In this document: piece after piece, positions 46,505 to 60,200 of the stretch
How positions within the stretch are numbered: the first letter of the stretch is position 1
Layout of the letters: the number at the start of each line of letters is the position of its first letter
Assembly: GCA_029449235.1 (NCBI GenBank)
Contig: JANATG010000010.1
Location: forward strand, 1,736,001 to 1,800,000
DNA length: 64,000 nt
Origin: Linnemannia schmuckeri
Lineage: Eukaryota > Mortierellomycota > Mortierellomycetes > Mortierellales > Mortierellaceae
Reading direction: 5' to 3'
Notes under the pieces: generated by a model
Told to the model about the DNA's origin: nothing
Database searches by the model: none
Seen by the model: only the letters and a program-made list of their open reading frames with translations
Made by a program: the position numbers and the translations under genes

Positions 46505-48668
46505 TTATTGCTTCACAACTGGACGGTACACTTTCCACTCATCCTTCCAACGTGCATACTCGCAATTACACCACCTCGCCTCTAGATCTGACCAGTTGCC
46601 TTTTAACCAGTCGTCAATCCAATGCCGTTTGGTGCCCTGGAGAATCTGTAGTCGTCTAGACCACTGGGTCTTCATCCATCGAGTTCGGGAATTTGGATGT
46701 TGTGGCCGTGGATCTATGAGACGTTGAGGATTTCTAAATTCTGCAGGCCTGCCATGTGACCTAACCCTGTCGTCAGTGATATGTCGAATATTGGTGTCGC
46801 TGTTGTTATCGTTGTTGTGAGAGGAGATGTTTGTTGGTGGTCATTCTTGGGGGTTGTTGTAAGGGTGGTAGCAGCAGGCTCTGCGGCTGTTGCGCGAGCT
46901 TCGGGGCAGATTGTATGTCGACAAGTCTGCAACTGCGGTCCTCGACAGCGACACTAGCAGTCAATGTGCGGCTCGATCAACGCGGTTAGTTGACCCAGTT
47001 TCTTGTACAATGATTCGATCCGGATGCGGTACTGGTGGTCGTCTTTGATGATGGGGACTGGACGAAAGCTGATGTCGAGGTATGTTAGTGTTGATGTACA
47101 TGCCTAGGAGGAGAGGCCGATTTTGGAGAGGATGGGTGGTGTTTTTGTTGGTGTTGGTGTTGATGATGGTGATGGCCGTGCGGATAATGTAGTGGGATCG
47201 TGGTCGAGGATGACGGTACCGATGGTGCCCTGTCCTGAGCTACAGGAGCGGTTGTCTTGTGTGATCTCCACCAGCTCAAGGTTGAGACACGCGTATAGGA
47301 ACCACTTCAGGTTCAGTCTCTCGTCCTGCCCAATGCCAGTGGGTCCTAACCACCGAACAGTCTTCAGTGTTTTGGCATGACTCTCGAGCAGTATGCTTAC
47401 AAACCGGGGCACATCGTCGACCAGATCCGAATCCTCCGAAATAGTAAGTGGCTCCAACCTCCCAAAAAACATCTCTTTAAGGAGGAAGTCGTAAATCGGA
47501 AACATGTTCTGGTAAATCGTCGCTTGGCTCCTCCGAATCCTATCTAATTCCAATGTCGCAAATCCGGGAACGTGTCTCTCCCCAAGGCAGATCCGAGCAA
47601 GTCCAATGGGGTCGTCCCGAGATTCTTGATCTTAAGGGATTGGAGTTTTGGACAACGGTGTTGCAAGAAGGGAACTAAGGTCGATTGGAACTGTTGGTTG
47701 TCAGAGATATCCGGGAGGGCCAGGACTCGGATCTGAGTAGGGGTGACAAGAGGCCAGACCATCTCGTCCAACCCCTCGAGACAGGTACAATTACGGTAGA
47801 GACAGATATGGCTCGGCATACTGGTGGGGCTGAACAGGAACGGTGGGGTCAAATTCTCGGTCTGGCCTTCATCGACGTAATGGCGAACATATGGCCGCCT
47901 CATGTACGGTGCGATCGTATCGCAAAGGTGCTCGACCTTCGGGACTTGGAGCTGTTCAGGACAGGTGACAAACAACTTAAACGCTACAAAGATCGACATC
48001 CTAACAGAGGCACCTTTGAGGGTCAAGCTGGTAAGGGCATGTATGTTGGCGATGTAGAGAGTAGGATTGCAAAAGACATCGTCGGTAAACTAGACGGCTG
48101 TTTCTAGATGTAGAAAGATGTGGATGGCTTGGAGGGATGTCTTGTTGAGGGATATAAGCTGTTCGACGACCTTGTAGTTTGTCCATTGCTTGATGCAGGG
48201 TGCACAGTAGAATCGAGGCCCTGTTTTTTGAAAATCGAGAAGCGTCAATTAGTTCCTGAACAGCAACTCGGGCTCCTCCTGTTGCTGTTGCTGCTGCTGT
48301 TGTTGCCATTGTTCTTCCTGTATCTGAGTTTGATGCCTCAACAACAGAACCTCATTCCACTTATCCAAAACCCCCAAAAGCAGCTCCAACCTATCACGTC
48401 CCTGGACAACCACCTCCTGTATCATCCGCGCGCGGTCCAGGAACTGTTGTGCCATAGTCGAGTTAGCAAAGAGACCAGCATAATAAAGGCACCTGAATGT
48501 GAAATGACGCCAGGTATGAGTGGCGAATATTCTTGACCGCTGGTAACAAACGAGGGAACAGGCGCGGAGGTCGGAGGGTACGAGGTTGTCCCGGAGAGAT
48601 TCTAGGATAGGCGGGAGGGTGAAAATGGAAAGTGAGTGCGTGGAGGTGGAGGAAGGAGGGTTGGTCAT
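46505..48668 (-). pseudogene. Decayed F-box/leucine-rich-repeat-like gene
   Basis: Reading from MTNPPSSTSTHS at 48668, the first 140 codons are intact and F-box-like (LPPILESLRDNLVPSDLRAC, then SLVCYQRSRIFATHTWRHF). The same frame then meets a stop after PELLFRN but clearly stays coding (GPRFYCAPCIKQWTNYKVVE, LNKTSLQAIHIFLHLETAV). It meets a second stop and continues with FTDDVFCNPTLYIANIHALT to FPDLRHWN. A frameshift near 47553 leads into ATLELDRIRRSQATIYQNMF. A further stop after SKIGLSS, more stops, and another frame change precede a good C-terminus (WIDDWLKGNWSDLEARWCN) ending at 46505. The first stop might sit in a short intron with a weak donor, but the others cannot be spliced out easily. 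An intact relative would be an SCF ubiquitin-ligase adaptor. Assembly errors are a less likely alternative. Confidence 0.72.
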
Positions 48669-49315
48669 AGTTTTGTTGAATGAGTGAATGAGAGTGGCGA
48701 TAGAGAAGAAAATGGGAAGTGAGTGGTCTTTTTTATGTTCTTTTGAAGAAAAACGGCTGGGATAGAGAAAGGTGGTGCTTGTGGACCTTGAAGACTTGAG
48801 CAAAAGGAACAGCAATTAGCGGCGGCGTGCTTTGTAACTTTGACACTTTGTTTATTACGAGTAGGGGACAGAGAGACAAGAGAGTGCGCTAATGCTGCAT
48901 GCACCACTTCTGCTCAAGGGAGGAGGGGCATGGAAAGCAAGGAAAGATAGTTTAAAAGTTTGAATGAGAGCAAACACAAACGAGGGCAACCACGAGAGCA
49001 TTGAAGCTGAAAGATGGGTTAAAAACTTGATACGCATGGTTTTCCTACTTCTCTCTTCCTTCTTCTCTTTCTTCTTTATCCTTCTCTCTTCCTCTTCTCC
49101 TTTACCCTTTCCCCCCTCCACCCCACAGGTGTCGACAGTTGGTCACCTCCTTTCCCCCACCATCACCATCGACACTCCCTTCCACGCCTGACTCGGCCTC
49201 CTTTCTCTTCTTATCCTTCACTTCTTCCCCCTCACGTAACACCCTTCCTCTTCCCTCGCTCTTCCTACCCGACTTTTCTCTCTCTCTCTCTCTCGTCGCC
49301 TTCCCACTCTTCACA
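48669..49315. other. Divergent intergenic region
   Basis: It lies between the F-box pseudogene and the GPI-type protein gene. The 49050-49310 stretch is a CT-rich leader of the plus-strand gene. No coding signature is seen. Confidence 0.6.
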
Positions 49316-50262
49316 ATGTTGTTCACGGCTAAAAAGCTCCTCCTCTTCTTCGCCACCATCGCCTTCTCCCAGCACCTGACACATGCTCAACAGCAACCCA
49401 CAGGAACCGCCTCAGCAGCAGACCCAGTCCCAACATTCCAAAACACCTTCGGTCTCCAGGTCCAAGCACCCCGCAATGGCGTGTCTATCCGACCCGATGG
49501 CAGCCTCCCCATTGCTCTCACCCTCGGTCGCAGACTCATCAGTGTGTCTCTTTGCTCCCGTTTCTTGTCAATTTTGCTTCTCCGACAATCAAGGCATGCT
49601 TTATTTCTCCATATGCAACACTGGAAAGAGACTAAAGGTTGCCTTGTCAATTTCTTTTTCGCTTCTCGATGATTAGGTTCAGTGCTGGTGACAGTGGCAA
49701 AGGCAGACGGGTCAGGAAACACGACGGTTTTGGAGTACAGGGCCGTTACTGCCATTCGTATCATGACAGTCGCACCCTTGGCCGCTTTCAAGTTCTCTGA
49801 GGGAGACTACATCGTACGTGTTTCCTCATTCTCTCGTGATAGATATCGCACTTGATTAATTTGAAACACTCAACCGTTGCTTGTTCCTGAAAATTGAACT
49901 TATTATAGGTGAACTTGGCGATCACACCCAACTTGACGGCAGTCATCCCAACCTACACACCCCCACCTTCCTCCGGAAACGCGACTGCAGCCACGATCAC
50001 GGTGGCGCCTGCACCCAACCCGACTGCACCTGTTAATCTTCCAGGAGTGTACTACTGGCGAGGAGCTCTCAAGCTCTCGAACGATGCTCCTGTAGTCAAT
50101 GGCAATGGTGGCGGTGATGGGACTGGGGCTTCCAACAACGCGGCTCCTAGTGCTGGTGTTGGCGCCGGTGGGGTAATGATGATGACGGGCGCTTGGGCGG
50201 CGTTTGCGAATATGATGACTGCTCTGGGTGTTTTAGCGTTTGTCAACATTATTATGCTTTGA
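49316..50262 (+). CDS. Small secreted, probably GPI-anchored cell-wall protein
   Basis: Exons are 49316-49541, 49677-49813 and 49909-50262, totalling 717 nt (238 aa). The N-terminal signal (KKLLLFFATIAFSQHLTHA) is cleaved near residue 24. A beta-rich middle (VSIRPDGSLPIALTLGRRLI, VLVTVAKADGSGNTTVLEY, then FKFSEGDYIVNLAITPN) resembles in outline the Ser/Thr-rich GPI-anchored (Kre9/Knh1-like) fungal domain. A Gly/Asn/Ala-rich linker and a C-terminal hydrophobic stretch (AFANMMTALGVLAFVNIIML) with no basic residues after it fit a GPI-attachment signal. It is expected at the plasma membrane or cell wall; the family assignment is tentative. AATAAA lies about 85 bp after the stop. Confidence 0.78.
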
Positions 50263-50442
50263 GATACCCCCTCCTTCTCTTACAGTTACTTCTCTCGCTT
50301 TGAAGAGACGATAATTAATTGATCGACACATTTTTGTTTAATGAATAATAATAAAACATTGTGCGAGATAGTCGTTATTTTATTGCTTGAGACGAGCCGA
50401 ATGAACAATGTTGCTTACTTTGTTACAAGCCCTGATACCCGT

Positions 50443-51863
50443 TTAAGCCTTGGCACGGACCAAGGAACCACCATCGACAGGGATGACAGCACCCGTGGTA
50501 TAAGCACCAGCTCTCGAAGCCAAATAAATACAAGTCGCCGCAATATCCTCGGGCAAACCAATTCTTCCCAAAGGAATACTACCCACAATCATCTCACCAA
50601 AATCTCTCAACGTCGCCGCCATCATCTTGGACTCAAAGGGACCGGGTGCAATGGCATTGCAGGTAATCTGGCGATGTCCCAAGTGGCCAGCAAGGACACG
50701 GGTCATCTGGTGAAGGGCGGCCTTGGAAGCCGAGTAAGCGTAGGTCTCGAGGGTGGGGACGTGGATTCCGTCGACGGAGCCAATGTTGATGATGGAGGCG
50801 GGGGCCTTTTCAGAGGCGGCGGCGTCGAGGAGGGGGAGCATTGCCTGGGTGAGCGAGAAGACACGCTTGAGGTTCAGGTTCATGACCTTTTCGAATGCTG
50901 CATCAGGGTATGTCTCCAATGGTGCGCCCCACTATTGTGATGAAATGTTAAATAAAGGAAGGTGTGGTTAGGAACGAGTCTCTTTCATAATAAGAGTAAA
51001 AGCTGAATGATCAATGAATGACAGAAGAGTACTTACGGTGGCACCAGCGTTGTTGACCAAGACGTGGACCTCTACAAAAACAGTAATCCCGATCGCAATT
51101 TTTGTATGAAAATTATAGTTAGTTATGCATTTCTCCTCATCCTCCGGCTCAACTCCAACCTTTATTTTACATCCACATAATTCAACCGATCAAATATTCC
51201 ACACCTAATCCTCTTTACTCTCCCTTTACCCTTGATGCACTTAAAATACAAAAAGACAACATACTGGACTCGCGCTTAGTCAATTCGGCAACCAATCGGT
51301 TGACCTCCTCAATGCTTTGGAGATCGGCAGGGAGGGAGATACACTGGCCAGGTCCGAGCCTCGACAGCTCCTCGGCGACCTTATCGCAGACATTTGCTGA
51401 GCGGGACGAGATGTATACCTTGGCGCCGTTCACTACGAATCCATGGGCAATCATCAAGCCGATCCTATATGAGTTGGGTGTGGTGGGAGGTAAGAGGAGG
51501 AGGAGGGAAATTGTCAGGTCGTTGGGTTTCAATTGCACTGGTGGAGCGTGTCGTGAAAACAAAGGATTCAATTTTTAACTGGGTAGTTGGATAGTGGGGG
51601 TGGGAGTCAAAGGTTCTTCCTCCTGTGGGAGCATCATCAATTGAACATCCTCCCATGACCCATTTCGTCATGGGGCCTAGGGAACCGAGTAGGTGCGCCG
51701 ACTACAGCGTGGGAGGAGCAAGGTATCGATCGGTGAAGCGATGAAAGAGCGGAGAGAGAAAAAAAACAAGTTGCTGTGTCGTTCTTTACCCTCGGCTACC
51801 TCCAGTGACGAGGACGACTTTGTTCTTGACGTCAAAGAGAGAAGAAGCGTGCATGGAAGACAT
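50443..51863 (-). CDS. Short-chain dehydrogenase/reductase (RhlG / 3-oxoacyl-ACP-reductase-like)
   Basis: Exons are 51790-51863, 51265-51464, 51037-51071 (35 nt) and 50443-50931, totalling 798 nt (265 aa). Splicing restores the Rossmann nucleotide-binding motif (TGGSRGIG) across the first intron and NNAGATWGAP across the 35-nt exon. The catalytic set is present: N of NNAG, S in INIGSVDG, and YAYSASKAA (YxxxK). The C-terminal motif GRIGLPEDIAATCIYLASRA and VDGGSL are typical of the family. It is an NAD(P)(H)-dependent oxidoreductase. The SSRS sequence after beta strand 2 suggests NADPH preference (inference). The substrate is not determinable. A second Met four codons in is a possible start. 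Confidence 0.92.
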
Positions 51864-52608
51864 TGTTGTTATTGTTTGTCGAAAAGGGAATGAAGAGAAG
51901 GGAAGAAAGAGAGGGGAATGAGAATTCAGCAGCAAAACGGGAGGAAGTTGACCGTCGTTTCAAACCCTCTCTTTACTTTCTCCTCCCCCACAGGCGCTCA
52001 GCCGAAAGTGACAGGGACTATGCACGTGACCCCGATCGGATCTCTGGTTGAAAAAAAAAAAAAACGCCAATGAACACAACGACCGCAGAATTCTCTTCGG
52101 CTGGCTGGTGGAGGTGAACAGCTCTTCTTTATGGTCATAGGTGTGCGCAACTTTCTATGCCACTCTATATAGATTGTGATGTCTACGCCTAGAAAAAGCA
52201 ATATACGAGCGCAAGATGGAAGGAGTTCCTTATTGGCGATGGATGTGATCGTCTGTTTGTTGACATTGTGCTTCTGGCTGGACGCACAGCTAAAGAACTT
52301 TTGCCTCCTTTCTTGGTGGGGGATCACGCTTAAACAACCAATCATCCGTCTAGAAGAAAAATTAACGCGAGACTGACAGCAAAGGGAAGAAGATGAAATA
52401 TGGGATCAACAGGGTTAGTCAAGGGAAGGAGAGGAGGGGAAAGAAAGAAAGAATTGGGAGTCAGATGAAGCCAGGCAAAAATGAAAAACTAGCCAGGCCG
52501 GGTCAATGGGAGATTAAGAAAAGGGAGACAGAGAAGGGGCCCATACTCACATACATCCCTGTATCCTTGTTGCACTGATGCTGATTGTGATTTTCATCCG
52601 GCCTTTTT

Positions 52609-52643
<35 letters not shown>

Positions 52644-53514
52644 AAAAGAAAGAAAACGCCCAAAGGGGGAAGTAGGAAGGGGAATCCTTTTGCAAAGTCA
52701 TTCTTACTGAGGGAAACAAAACACTCTTCAAATGGTCGGTTGTTCCTGGATCCCTGAAAAAAGGGAGTGTCCATCCTATTCCCTGCATAGAATCAACGAG
52801 CGACATTTTTCTTATTCTTTTCCTTCGTTGTCCTATCGCTCCTACTTACTCGCCAAGGGTTTGTTGAGCGTGTGTGCGTGTTGCTCACTCAAATGTGTTT
52901 TTATTCGTTCCATTCGGATCAGAACCTCCTTACTTAACTTGTATTTAACTCCTGGACTCGGGACACATATACTAATACAGATGAAAGAATGATGTCTCAA
53001 ACAATATCAATAAAGGCAACTTTTTTCTCTTGTTTGCATTTTACTCCTGATTTAAAGGAAACCACCCCCTTGGAAAATAAAGGGAAAGAAAGAGAAATAG
53101 ATGACGCTGGATGGTGCACCCTTGTGCCAAGCAGCGTTGGTGGTCGAAAGATGAAAGACCAAAAGGTGGATAAGAAGGCAGCCGCGATGTGATAGAAAAG
53201 CTCATGTTGGTCAGTTCTTGTCCTGTTTTAAAACCAAGCCTCGTTGTTTATTGCTTTTGTTACCTCTTTCCTATTCTTTTCTTTTCCGTTTTCTCTACTT
53301 CCTCTTTGTAACATCTCTCTTCTCTCATTCTTCGTTCGCGTGAGCCTCTCCTCATCTCTTACTCATTCCATTCAATGCATTCACTTTGCAGTCGCCATTC
53401 ACTTTAGGTCTCTCTCCCCCTCTATCTCGTAATAATTTCCCACACAAAAAAGTGAGCGTCCGTCACACGCAAGAGCATCCAAAAAGTAGTACAAAAAAAG
53501 TAAAAGAAGCGAAG
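51864..53514. other. Divergent intergenic region
   Basis: It lies between the SDR gene and the large F-box gene. It contains CACGTG at 52023-52028, 160 bp upstream of the SDR start, and an A run of 29 at 52612-52640. A CT-rich leader (53260-53430) precedes the plus-strand gene. No coding region is supported. Confidence 0.55.
52612..52640. repeat. Poly-A tract (29 nt)
   Basis: An uninterrupted A run in intergenic DNA. Confidence 0.85.
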
Positions 53515-54190
53515 ATGAATACCAACAGGGCCGAGATCCTGTCCTTACCAACAACCAACCAGGATACTACTTCATGGCTATCAGATCCGAGCCTCCCCTG
53601 GCTTGACAGTTCCTCCCTCCAATCACAACAGCAAGAGCACCAACAGCAACTACAGCACCAACAACACCAACAGCAGCAACATCATCATCAACAACCTAAT
53701 CCGTCTCAAAAGCCATCATCACCTCGCCCCGACCACCATCCTGTTTCACCAACTGATCAAACATCATCACCCGCACTGACCACAACCGTGATCAACAACA
53801 ACAGCAACGCCCATTTTATCACCATCGCAAACAATAATCTTCTCCGTGGTTCAACGAGCCCGATCACACGGCTCCCGGTCGATATCCTACTCTACATCGC
53901 CTCCTTACGATTCCTCACACTCAACGACATCGTCCAATGGCGAGCCACCGCCAGTGTCTTCTACCACTCCATCCCTCTTCCCAACGCAGCCATGGTAAAT
54001 AACAAAAGCTCACTGTGGAGACACTTGAAATGAAGAGAATGTTGGCAACCGTCTATTTGTATCTAGCAATCTTGTTACTTCGTTTTCTTTCATATGAAGG
54101 AGGAGGACATGTCTCCTTCGGATATGCTTTGCTTTGCTAACCTCACAACCCCTTGTTTTTCTTTTGTCCCTTTCCCTATTATTTTCCTTT

Positions 54191-54229
<39 letters not shown>

Positions 54230-57200
54230 ACGATGGATGGATCCACCTTTGGGTGTAAATCAAATGCCTTATGCTCTGCTAGATCCTGCAAGCGGCGCAT
54301 CTCTTTCAAGTCCGACCACGACGAGGACACCGTGAAACCACTCCACCACAATGGCCTTCGCCTCCTAATCAACCTGCTGCAGCTACAGCCGCACTCCACC
54401 ACCCGTTCACACAACCACACCCTCCTGCCACTAACGCTGCTGCATCATCTCCAACAGCATCTCCTCTCCTTCTCTCTCCTTCATTTCACCCATCTCTTCT
54501 TTCAAGGGTCACCGACATCCATACACGGTACAGAGATCGACAGCTCCAGGATATCATTGAAAGATTAACTCGCATACTCCTCCACCCGGATTTCCAACCA
54601 CGTCTGATGCGATCTGCTTACTCCTTTCGTAATTACGACCCGCTCTTCCTTCCCTCCCCTTTACACTCCTACTACGACGACTGTGACCACCAAAGACGCT
54701 CCTCCCTTACCTCGTCTCACCAAGACCAACCTACCACCACTAATACTAATACGCCTATGATGAGTACGAGGAGAAAGAGGAGGACACCAAGGGATATGCA
54801 AGATTACCCGGTTTTCTTGACGGGGAACCCGCCTGACTTAGTTCGACTGGCGATTGAGTTTGGACATGTCCCTTTTGTGGATCATTTGCTTTTTCGCGGG
54901 TTTCGACCGCGTGATCTTCCAGAGTACTTTTCGTTGATCCCTTTCTTTACCCCACCAGCCGGTGAGGATCCTCCTTTAGCGTCGGTGTCAGCGACTGCTA
55001 TGAATAACTCGTCAACGGCTAGGACAGAATGGAACGCTGATGCTGGTGTCGATGAAGACGACCAAACAGCGGGTAGAGGCGAAGCTGAGGGGCAACGGAC
55101 CAGCAGGAGAGAATCAAAGGACAACCAGTCCGAGCAGCGGAATTGCGACACGACACTTTTAAAGCGATCCCTGGAATTAAACCAGATCTGGGAGTGTATG
55201 CGGTTGGCGAGTCAGGAGCTAATGGATGCCTGTTCGAGAGCCGACTTCGATGCTGTTCTAAAGGTCCTTGATTCAACGCTCGTCAAACCACGCCTTTCGC
55301 TCGAAGCTGCTGCAGCTCAAGAGGCTGCCTCAGCAGCAGCAGCAGCAGCAGCAGCTGATCGAGAGGGTGGTGATGACGAGGTCGAGTATTTAACAAGACC
55401 GCTAGGACAAGGAATAGATCGGCATGGGAAACGGCGTCAGTCAAGTCTTGACCCCATTCAAAGTCGACACGATTCGATCGGGACAGGATCTGAGGCCAGG
55501 TTCTTGGATGATGACTTGACGATGACGACGGCGGCAATGATAGCGCAGGAGATGAGTGGTGCTGGGGTGGGTACTTCTTCTCACCGCCCTTCTGCTGCTT
55601 CTCTCCCTTCACGGGATCGTACCCTCGAAAGCAGCAATGAAGGTAAGTCACATATGGCATATATGCAACAGTTACTTCTCTGGTGTTTGTACTAGTATTA
55701 CCCAAGCAATTAATGACATTATTGTTTATATAAATTTAGTACCATTGGTGATCCATAGGTCAAGCCTCTTCCGCCCTCGCTCACGCGTCAGCAGCGATGG
55801 CGGCTGCACCGCCAGTGATAGCAACGACGACGACCGCTCCCAGTCCCAACAGCATCCAACCTTAGACACACTCTCTGGATCCTACAACCACACCAGCACC
55901 AATACCAACTACGACGACGTCGACCCTCCACCACACATGCCTTGGATCGATGGCCGCGCTCTCACAAGTGCGCTATTAGCAGTCTGCTTCCGTCGCGATG
56001 GCTACGAGTCCCCAGAAGCAGAGTTGGACGAAGAACTTCGAGCAGTGCCCATCGTAAGGGAACTGTTGAAGTACGATTGTATGTTGACGGCACAATCGTT
56101 GGGCCAGGCGGTGCTGGGTGTTGCGTACTCGCGGTCGGCGGGATCGTTGAAACGAGCGCGCGAGCAAAGGTTGTTGTGGCATTGGCAGAGGTTACAGCCG
56201 TACCGGCGACAGGATCGTAGTGTTGGTGGCTCGAGTTCTCATAGTCGACGGGATTCCATCTCGCAGGGTGTCACTGGTTCTGATACATCAGCAGCAGCAG
56301 CAACAGCAACAGCATCAGGACCATTAGGTGCTGGAGATGTAGGAGGACAAGGAGTTGGATTGACAGAGAGTGTGATGGATCTGTTATTGGAGAGAATTGG
56401 GCCTCGAGAATGGCTCAAGCTCATTAAATGCTACCTCCAGCGGCAAGAGTTTGACGACTTGGCGGTTGTGCTCGAACGCTGCCCGTTCAAAGGTCCTCAA
56501 CTCGAAACCAGGAACAAGGAGCAACAACAACAACAAGACAAGAACCAGCAGTATCCTTATAGTGGACCCGTCGGCAGCAGTCTTGGCCATTCCGGAGCAG
56601 GAGGAGGATACAGCACCACAGCTACCAGAGGAGGAGGAGGCGGAGGAAGCCTGTTGAGTCCTCAGCAGGGCGAGTACGACCGGCAAAGAGCACGGGAGAT
56701 GATCTGTCGCGAGGCCGGGATCTGTGGCGTGGGTACACGAATCGGGCACTTCAACAGTCGTGGGATCGGCCAAGCGTCGTATAACGTCTCGTCGACACTG
56801 TACGAGGCTAGTCGGGTCTTGTTCACGGGTAGCGGGACGAGGTTCAGTCACAGTTACATGTTGCCGAGGGGAGGGTTCCGAGGGATTGGTGGGAATAGTA
56901 GTGGACACACAGGGTCACCGGCTAATAGCACTGCGTCACAGGTTGCCGGGACCACAGAGTCTTTGCATGCGGTGGATGATCAGGAGGTACCTGTGTCCCA
57001 TCTGGCGACGGCAGGTGTTGCAGAGGCGAGCCAGCTGAATCAAACACCAACCATTCCCGGTCATCAGCAGCAACAACAGCAGCAGGGAGGGAGTCCTCAG
57101 AACCAGGATCATCGACCGTCACAGTTTCAAACCATGCACCACCAAGTCAACGACAATCGTGATAACGATAACACCGGCGAGCATAGCGACGACAGCGACG

Positions 57201-60200
57201 ACAGCGATAACGAACTATATGGCGATGAAGAAGACGACCCAGAATCCAACATTGAACAATTCGAATCCCACGACTCCAACTTTGCATTCGGCGGCGTTGG
57301 GAGCAGTACCACCTCTAGTTCCCGCCCCGGGCCCGGAATCGTCGGAATTGCGATTCAAGTCCAAGCGCCCGAACATATCCTGAACGCGCTGTTGAAGATG
57401 GGGTTCCGATTCTTTAGTATCTGCGACCTTTCAATCTCGGATAGTCGCCACCCGCTTGCGTTGCAATTTCGGCAGCAGGAGAAGATGAATCGACAGTTGA
57501 TTGAGTTTTGTATGGTCCCAGATTTGGAGCGACTTGGTGATGGTGGTGTTGGCGCTGGTATTGGTGCCGAAGGATCGGGTGATGGGAAAGGACGAAAGAA
57601 AGGGAAAGGGAAAAATAAGGGGAGGAAGTTTGACAGGCGAGATGAGTCGAGGTATGGTGAGGCAGATCGCGAGGCGCATGCGCTAGTGGTTCAGGCGTTC
57701 TTGTACCCTGCGGCCAGCAGCCCAACGCGAGGCTGGTCGTCCATTCCAGCCCTGCCTACAATGGTGTCTAGTATCAGTCAGCGGATCAGCACTGTTGATG
57801 AAGGATATCTTGCTCCTCTTTTGCCATCCTCTCCAACACCGGCAGCAGATGTTGTCCTTCCCTTGTCAGCGCCTCCTTCCCCTTTAGCTACTACTACGCC
57901 CCAACCAACACCAGCACCAACTACAACTATAGCAGGAACATCTATGCTGACACCTTCAAACCGCCTGCAGTTTGTTCTTCCACCCGTACAACTCGGAGAC
58001 TCTTTCGAATCCATTTCAACCATCGTCAAATTCGTCAACCAACAGAACCCAGATCTAGACGTATCGTCTTCAAGTCTCACTGCACTCACCACCCCTACCA
58101 CTCCCACAGCTGCCATCAACGATTTCAACAATGGCTCACCTTCGCAATCAACGCTCACGCAGGGACAATGCCGTCAAAGCGGATTCGCAACCTCAATGCC
58201 CCTCCCGATTCGAACCTCCATGGTCGAAAAACGCCTCTCTGCCGAATCCACCTTCTTTTCCGTCCACAACAACACCCCTAATAGCAGCAGTGCGGGCTAT
58301 CACCTCCCCCACAGCCCCAACTCTTCAAACTCTCTCGCATTCGCCGCAAGCCATTTCGCGAATCAGCATCGTATGCTTCTCGAGACTGTCCGTCGTCGCG
58401 TACGGGAGACTCTGTGTTCTGATTATATGGATCTCATGACAGTGGGGATCTGTCTTTACCAAGCCTGCTACCACAAGAAGGAGACTCTGCTTTCAGTCCT
58501 GTTGGAACATCGCTTACTGATCGCGCAGGATGCGTTGACGGGTGCGGTACAAGTCGCGGCGTCTGTGGGTTGGAAGCGCGGGTTGGAATTGTTGTTGGTC
58601 CAATGTGGGGATATGGAGGCCGAGATCGAGCCCGTGGTGACGACGACGACTGAGTATGTCCACCTCGGAACATCCATGAAGTGGGATCATGCGACCGCTT
58701 TTCAAGTATTCCCGAATGGGCGACGAGAGCCTAGTTCTGCAGGATCAGGTGGTCGGAGTAGCATTCCAGATAGTCTGGGTGCACGACGTGGAGCAAGAGT
58801 TGCGGCTGCTGGGGGGCTTGAAGGGTTGACGACTCGTGGGTTGCGTCGGCATCGAAGTGATGGCAGTCGTTTGAACCAGTCCGGCGAAGGGTTCTTTGGT
58901 GGCGGCGCAGGGGGTCCATCGTACACAGGAGGGGATGCAACTGACCGACCTGTCGCCATGAACCGTCGTGCAAGTTTTGAGTCCTCGCACTCGCCCATCT
59001 TTCAGTCGGGTGTGTTCTCAACTTCTCCGACTTCGGAGGGTCCACCGGTACCCGTACAGAGTTCGCTGTTTGAGCCTGTGATCCCTTCAGCCAGAACCTC
59101 GTCACTGCGGTCAAAGCTATCATCCTTGATCCCTAACTTGGCCATCGCCTCTGGATCCACAATCGAACTATCACAAAAACCGGCCCCCAAGAATAAGCAA
59201 CAGCTACCAACGCAACAACAGTCGAATCCCACCTCCGCCTTACTCACCAAAACCACGATTCATCGACCAGACCAACCATCAGCAATCCTAATGCTCTCAA
59301 CTTCCGGACTCTGGTCCCTCCCGACAGTGATGATGCAGCGCAAAAGCAGAAACGCAGTCGTGGCATTGATGGCAGCATGTACCAGGAACGATCCTGCGCT
59401 CGTTACATGGCTGATCGAGACCTTTGCAGATATCAAGGTGGTCCATATCATGCAAGCGCTCATGATTGCCTGTGACCGTGGGTTGTTGCGCGTTGTCAAG
59501 GCTCTCCTTGGTGGTCCACTCGTTGCCTATCAAGGCATTGTAGGCGATGGAAGCGAGAGTGGTGGTGGGAAGAAGAAGACTTTGTTGGGCAAGAAGAGGA
59601 AGGATGCTCTTGGCACACCTACTGCAACTGCTGGGTCTTCTCGATCGTTATTTCGACGGTGGTTGGCGTTCCAGTACCAACAGATTCTTAACATGACCCA
59701 GCAACCAGACCCAACCTCCTTCTCCTCCACAACAAAACCAACAGTAGGATCCGGTGTTGCCGAGCAGGCCAACGAGAAGCACGAAGAAGCTCCATCCATA
59801 GTCACAGCCTCCAGAACCGACCCTGAAGGCGACAGCTCTGTGCTGCCACGCTTCGACTCCTTCCCATTCGTGTTCTTGATGGAGTCTTCACCTTTGTTCC
59901 GACACTACTACCAGATCCTCAACACCCTCTCATCGTGTCAGTTCATGCTGAAGCGAAGTGGCGTCCATCCTGTTGGTGGTATCCGCACCACTGCTGGCTC
60001 TCCTGCCACTTCGTCTGGCACTCAACAGCAGCAGCAACAACCTTCAGCACCCGAACAAAACGGCGACTCAAATAGTGCTGCCGGCAACAACGCAGCCAGA
60101 TCTAGTAGCTCAGCTCATACCGCAACAGCAGCAGCATCAACCGCAACAACACTCCCACCTGTGATTCCACCCCAACGCCGCGCATCCACTTCCGTATCCA

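Noticed and set aside
55643..55758. Intron of the large F-box gene ending at the CATAG acceptor (55757-55758)
   Set aside because: With the donor at 55643 this join runs into a stop within about 35 codons. The TTTAG acceptor at 55738-55739 keeps 1750 codons open.
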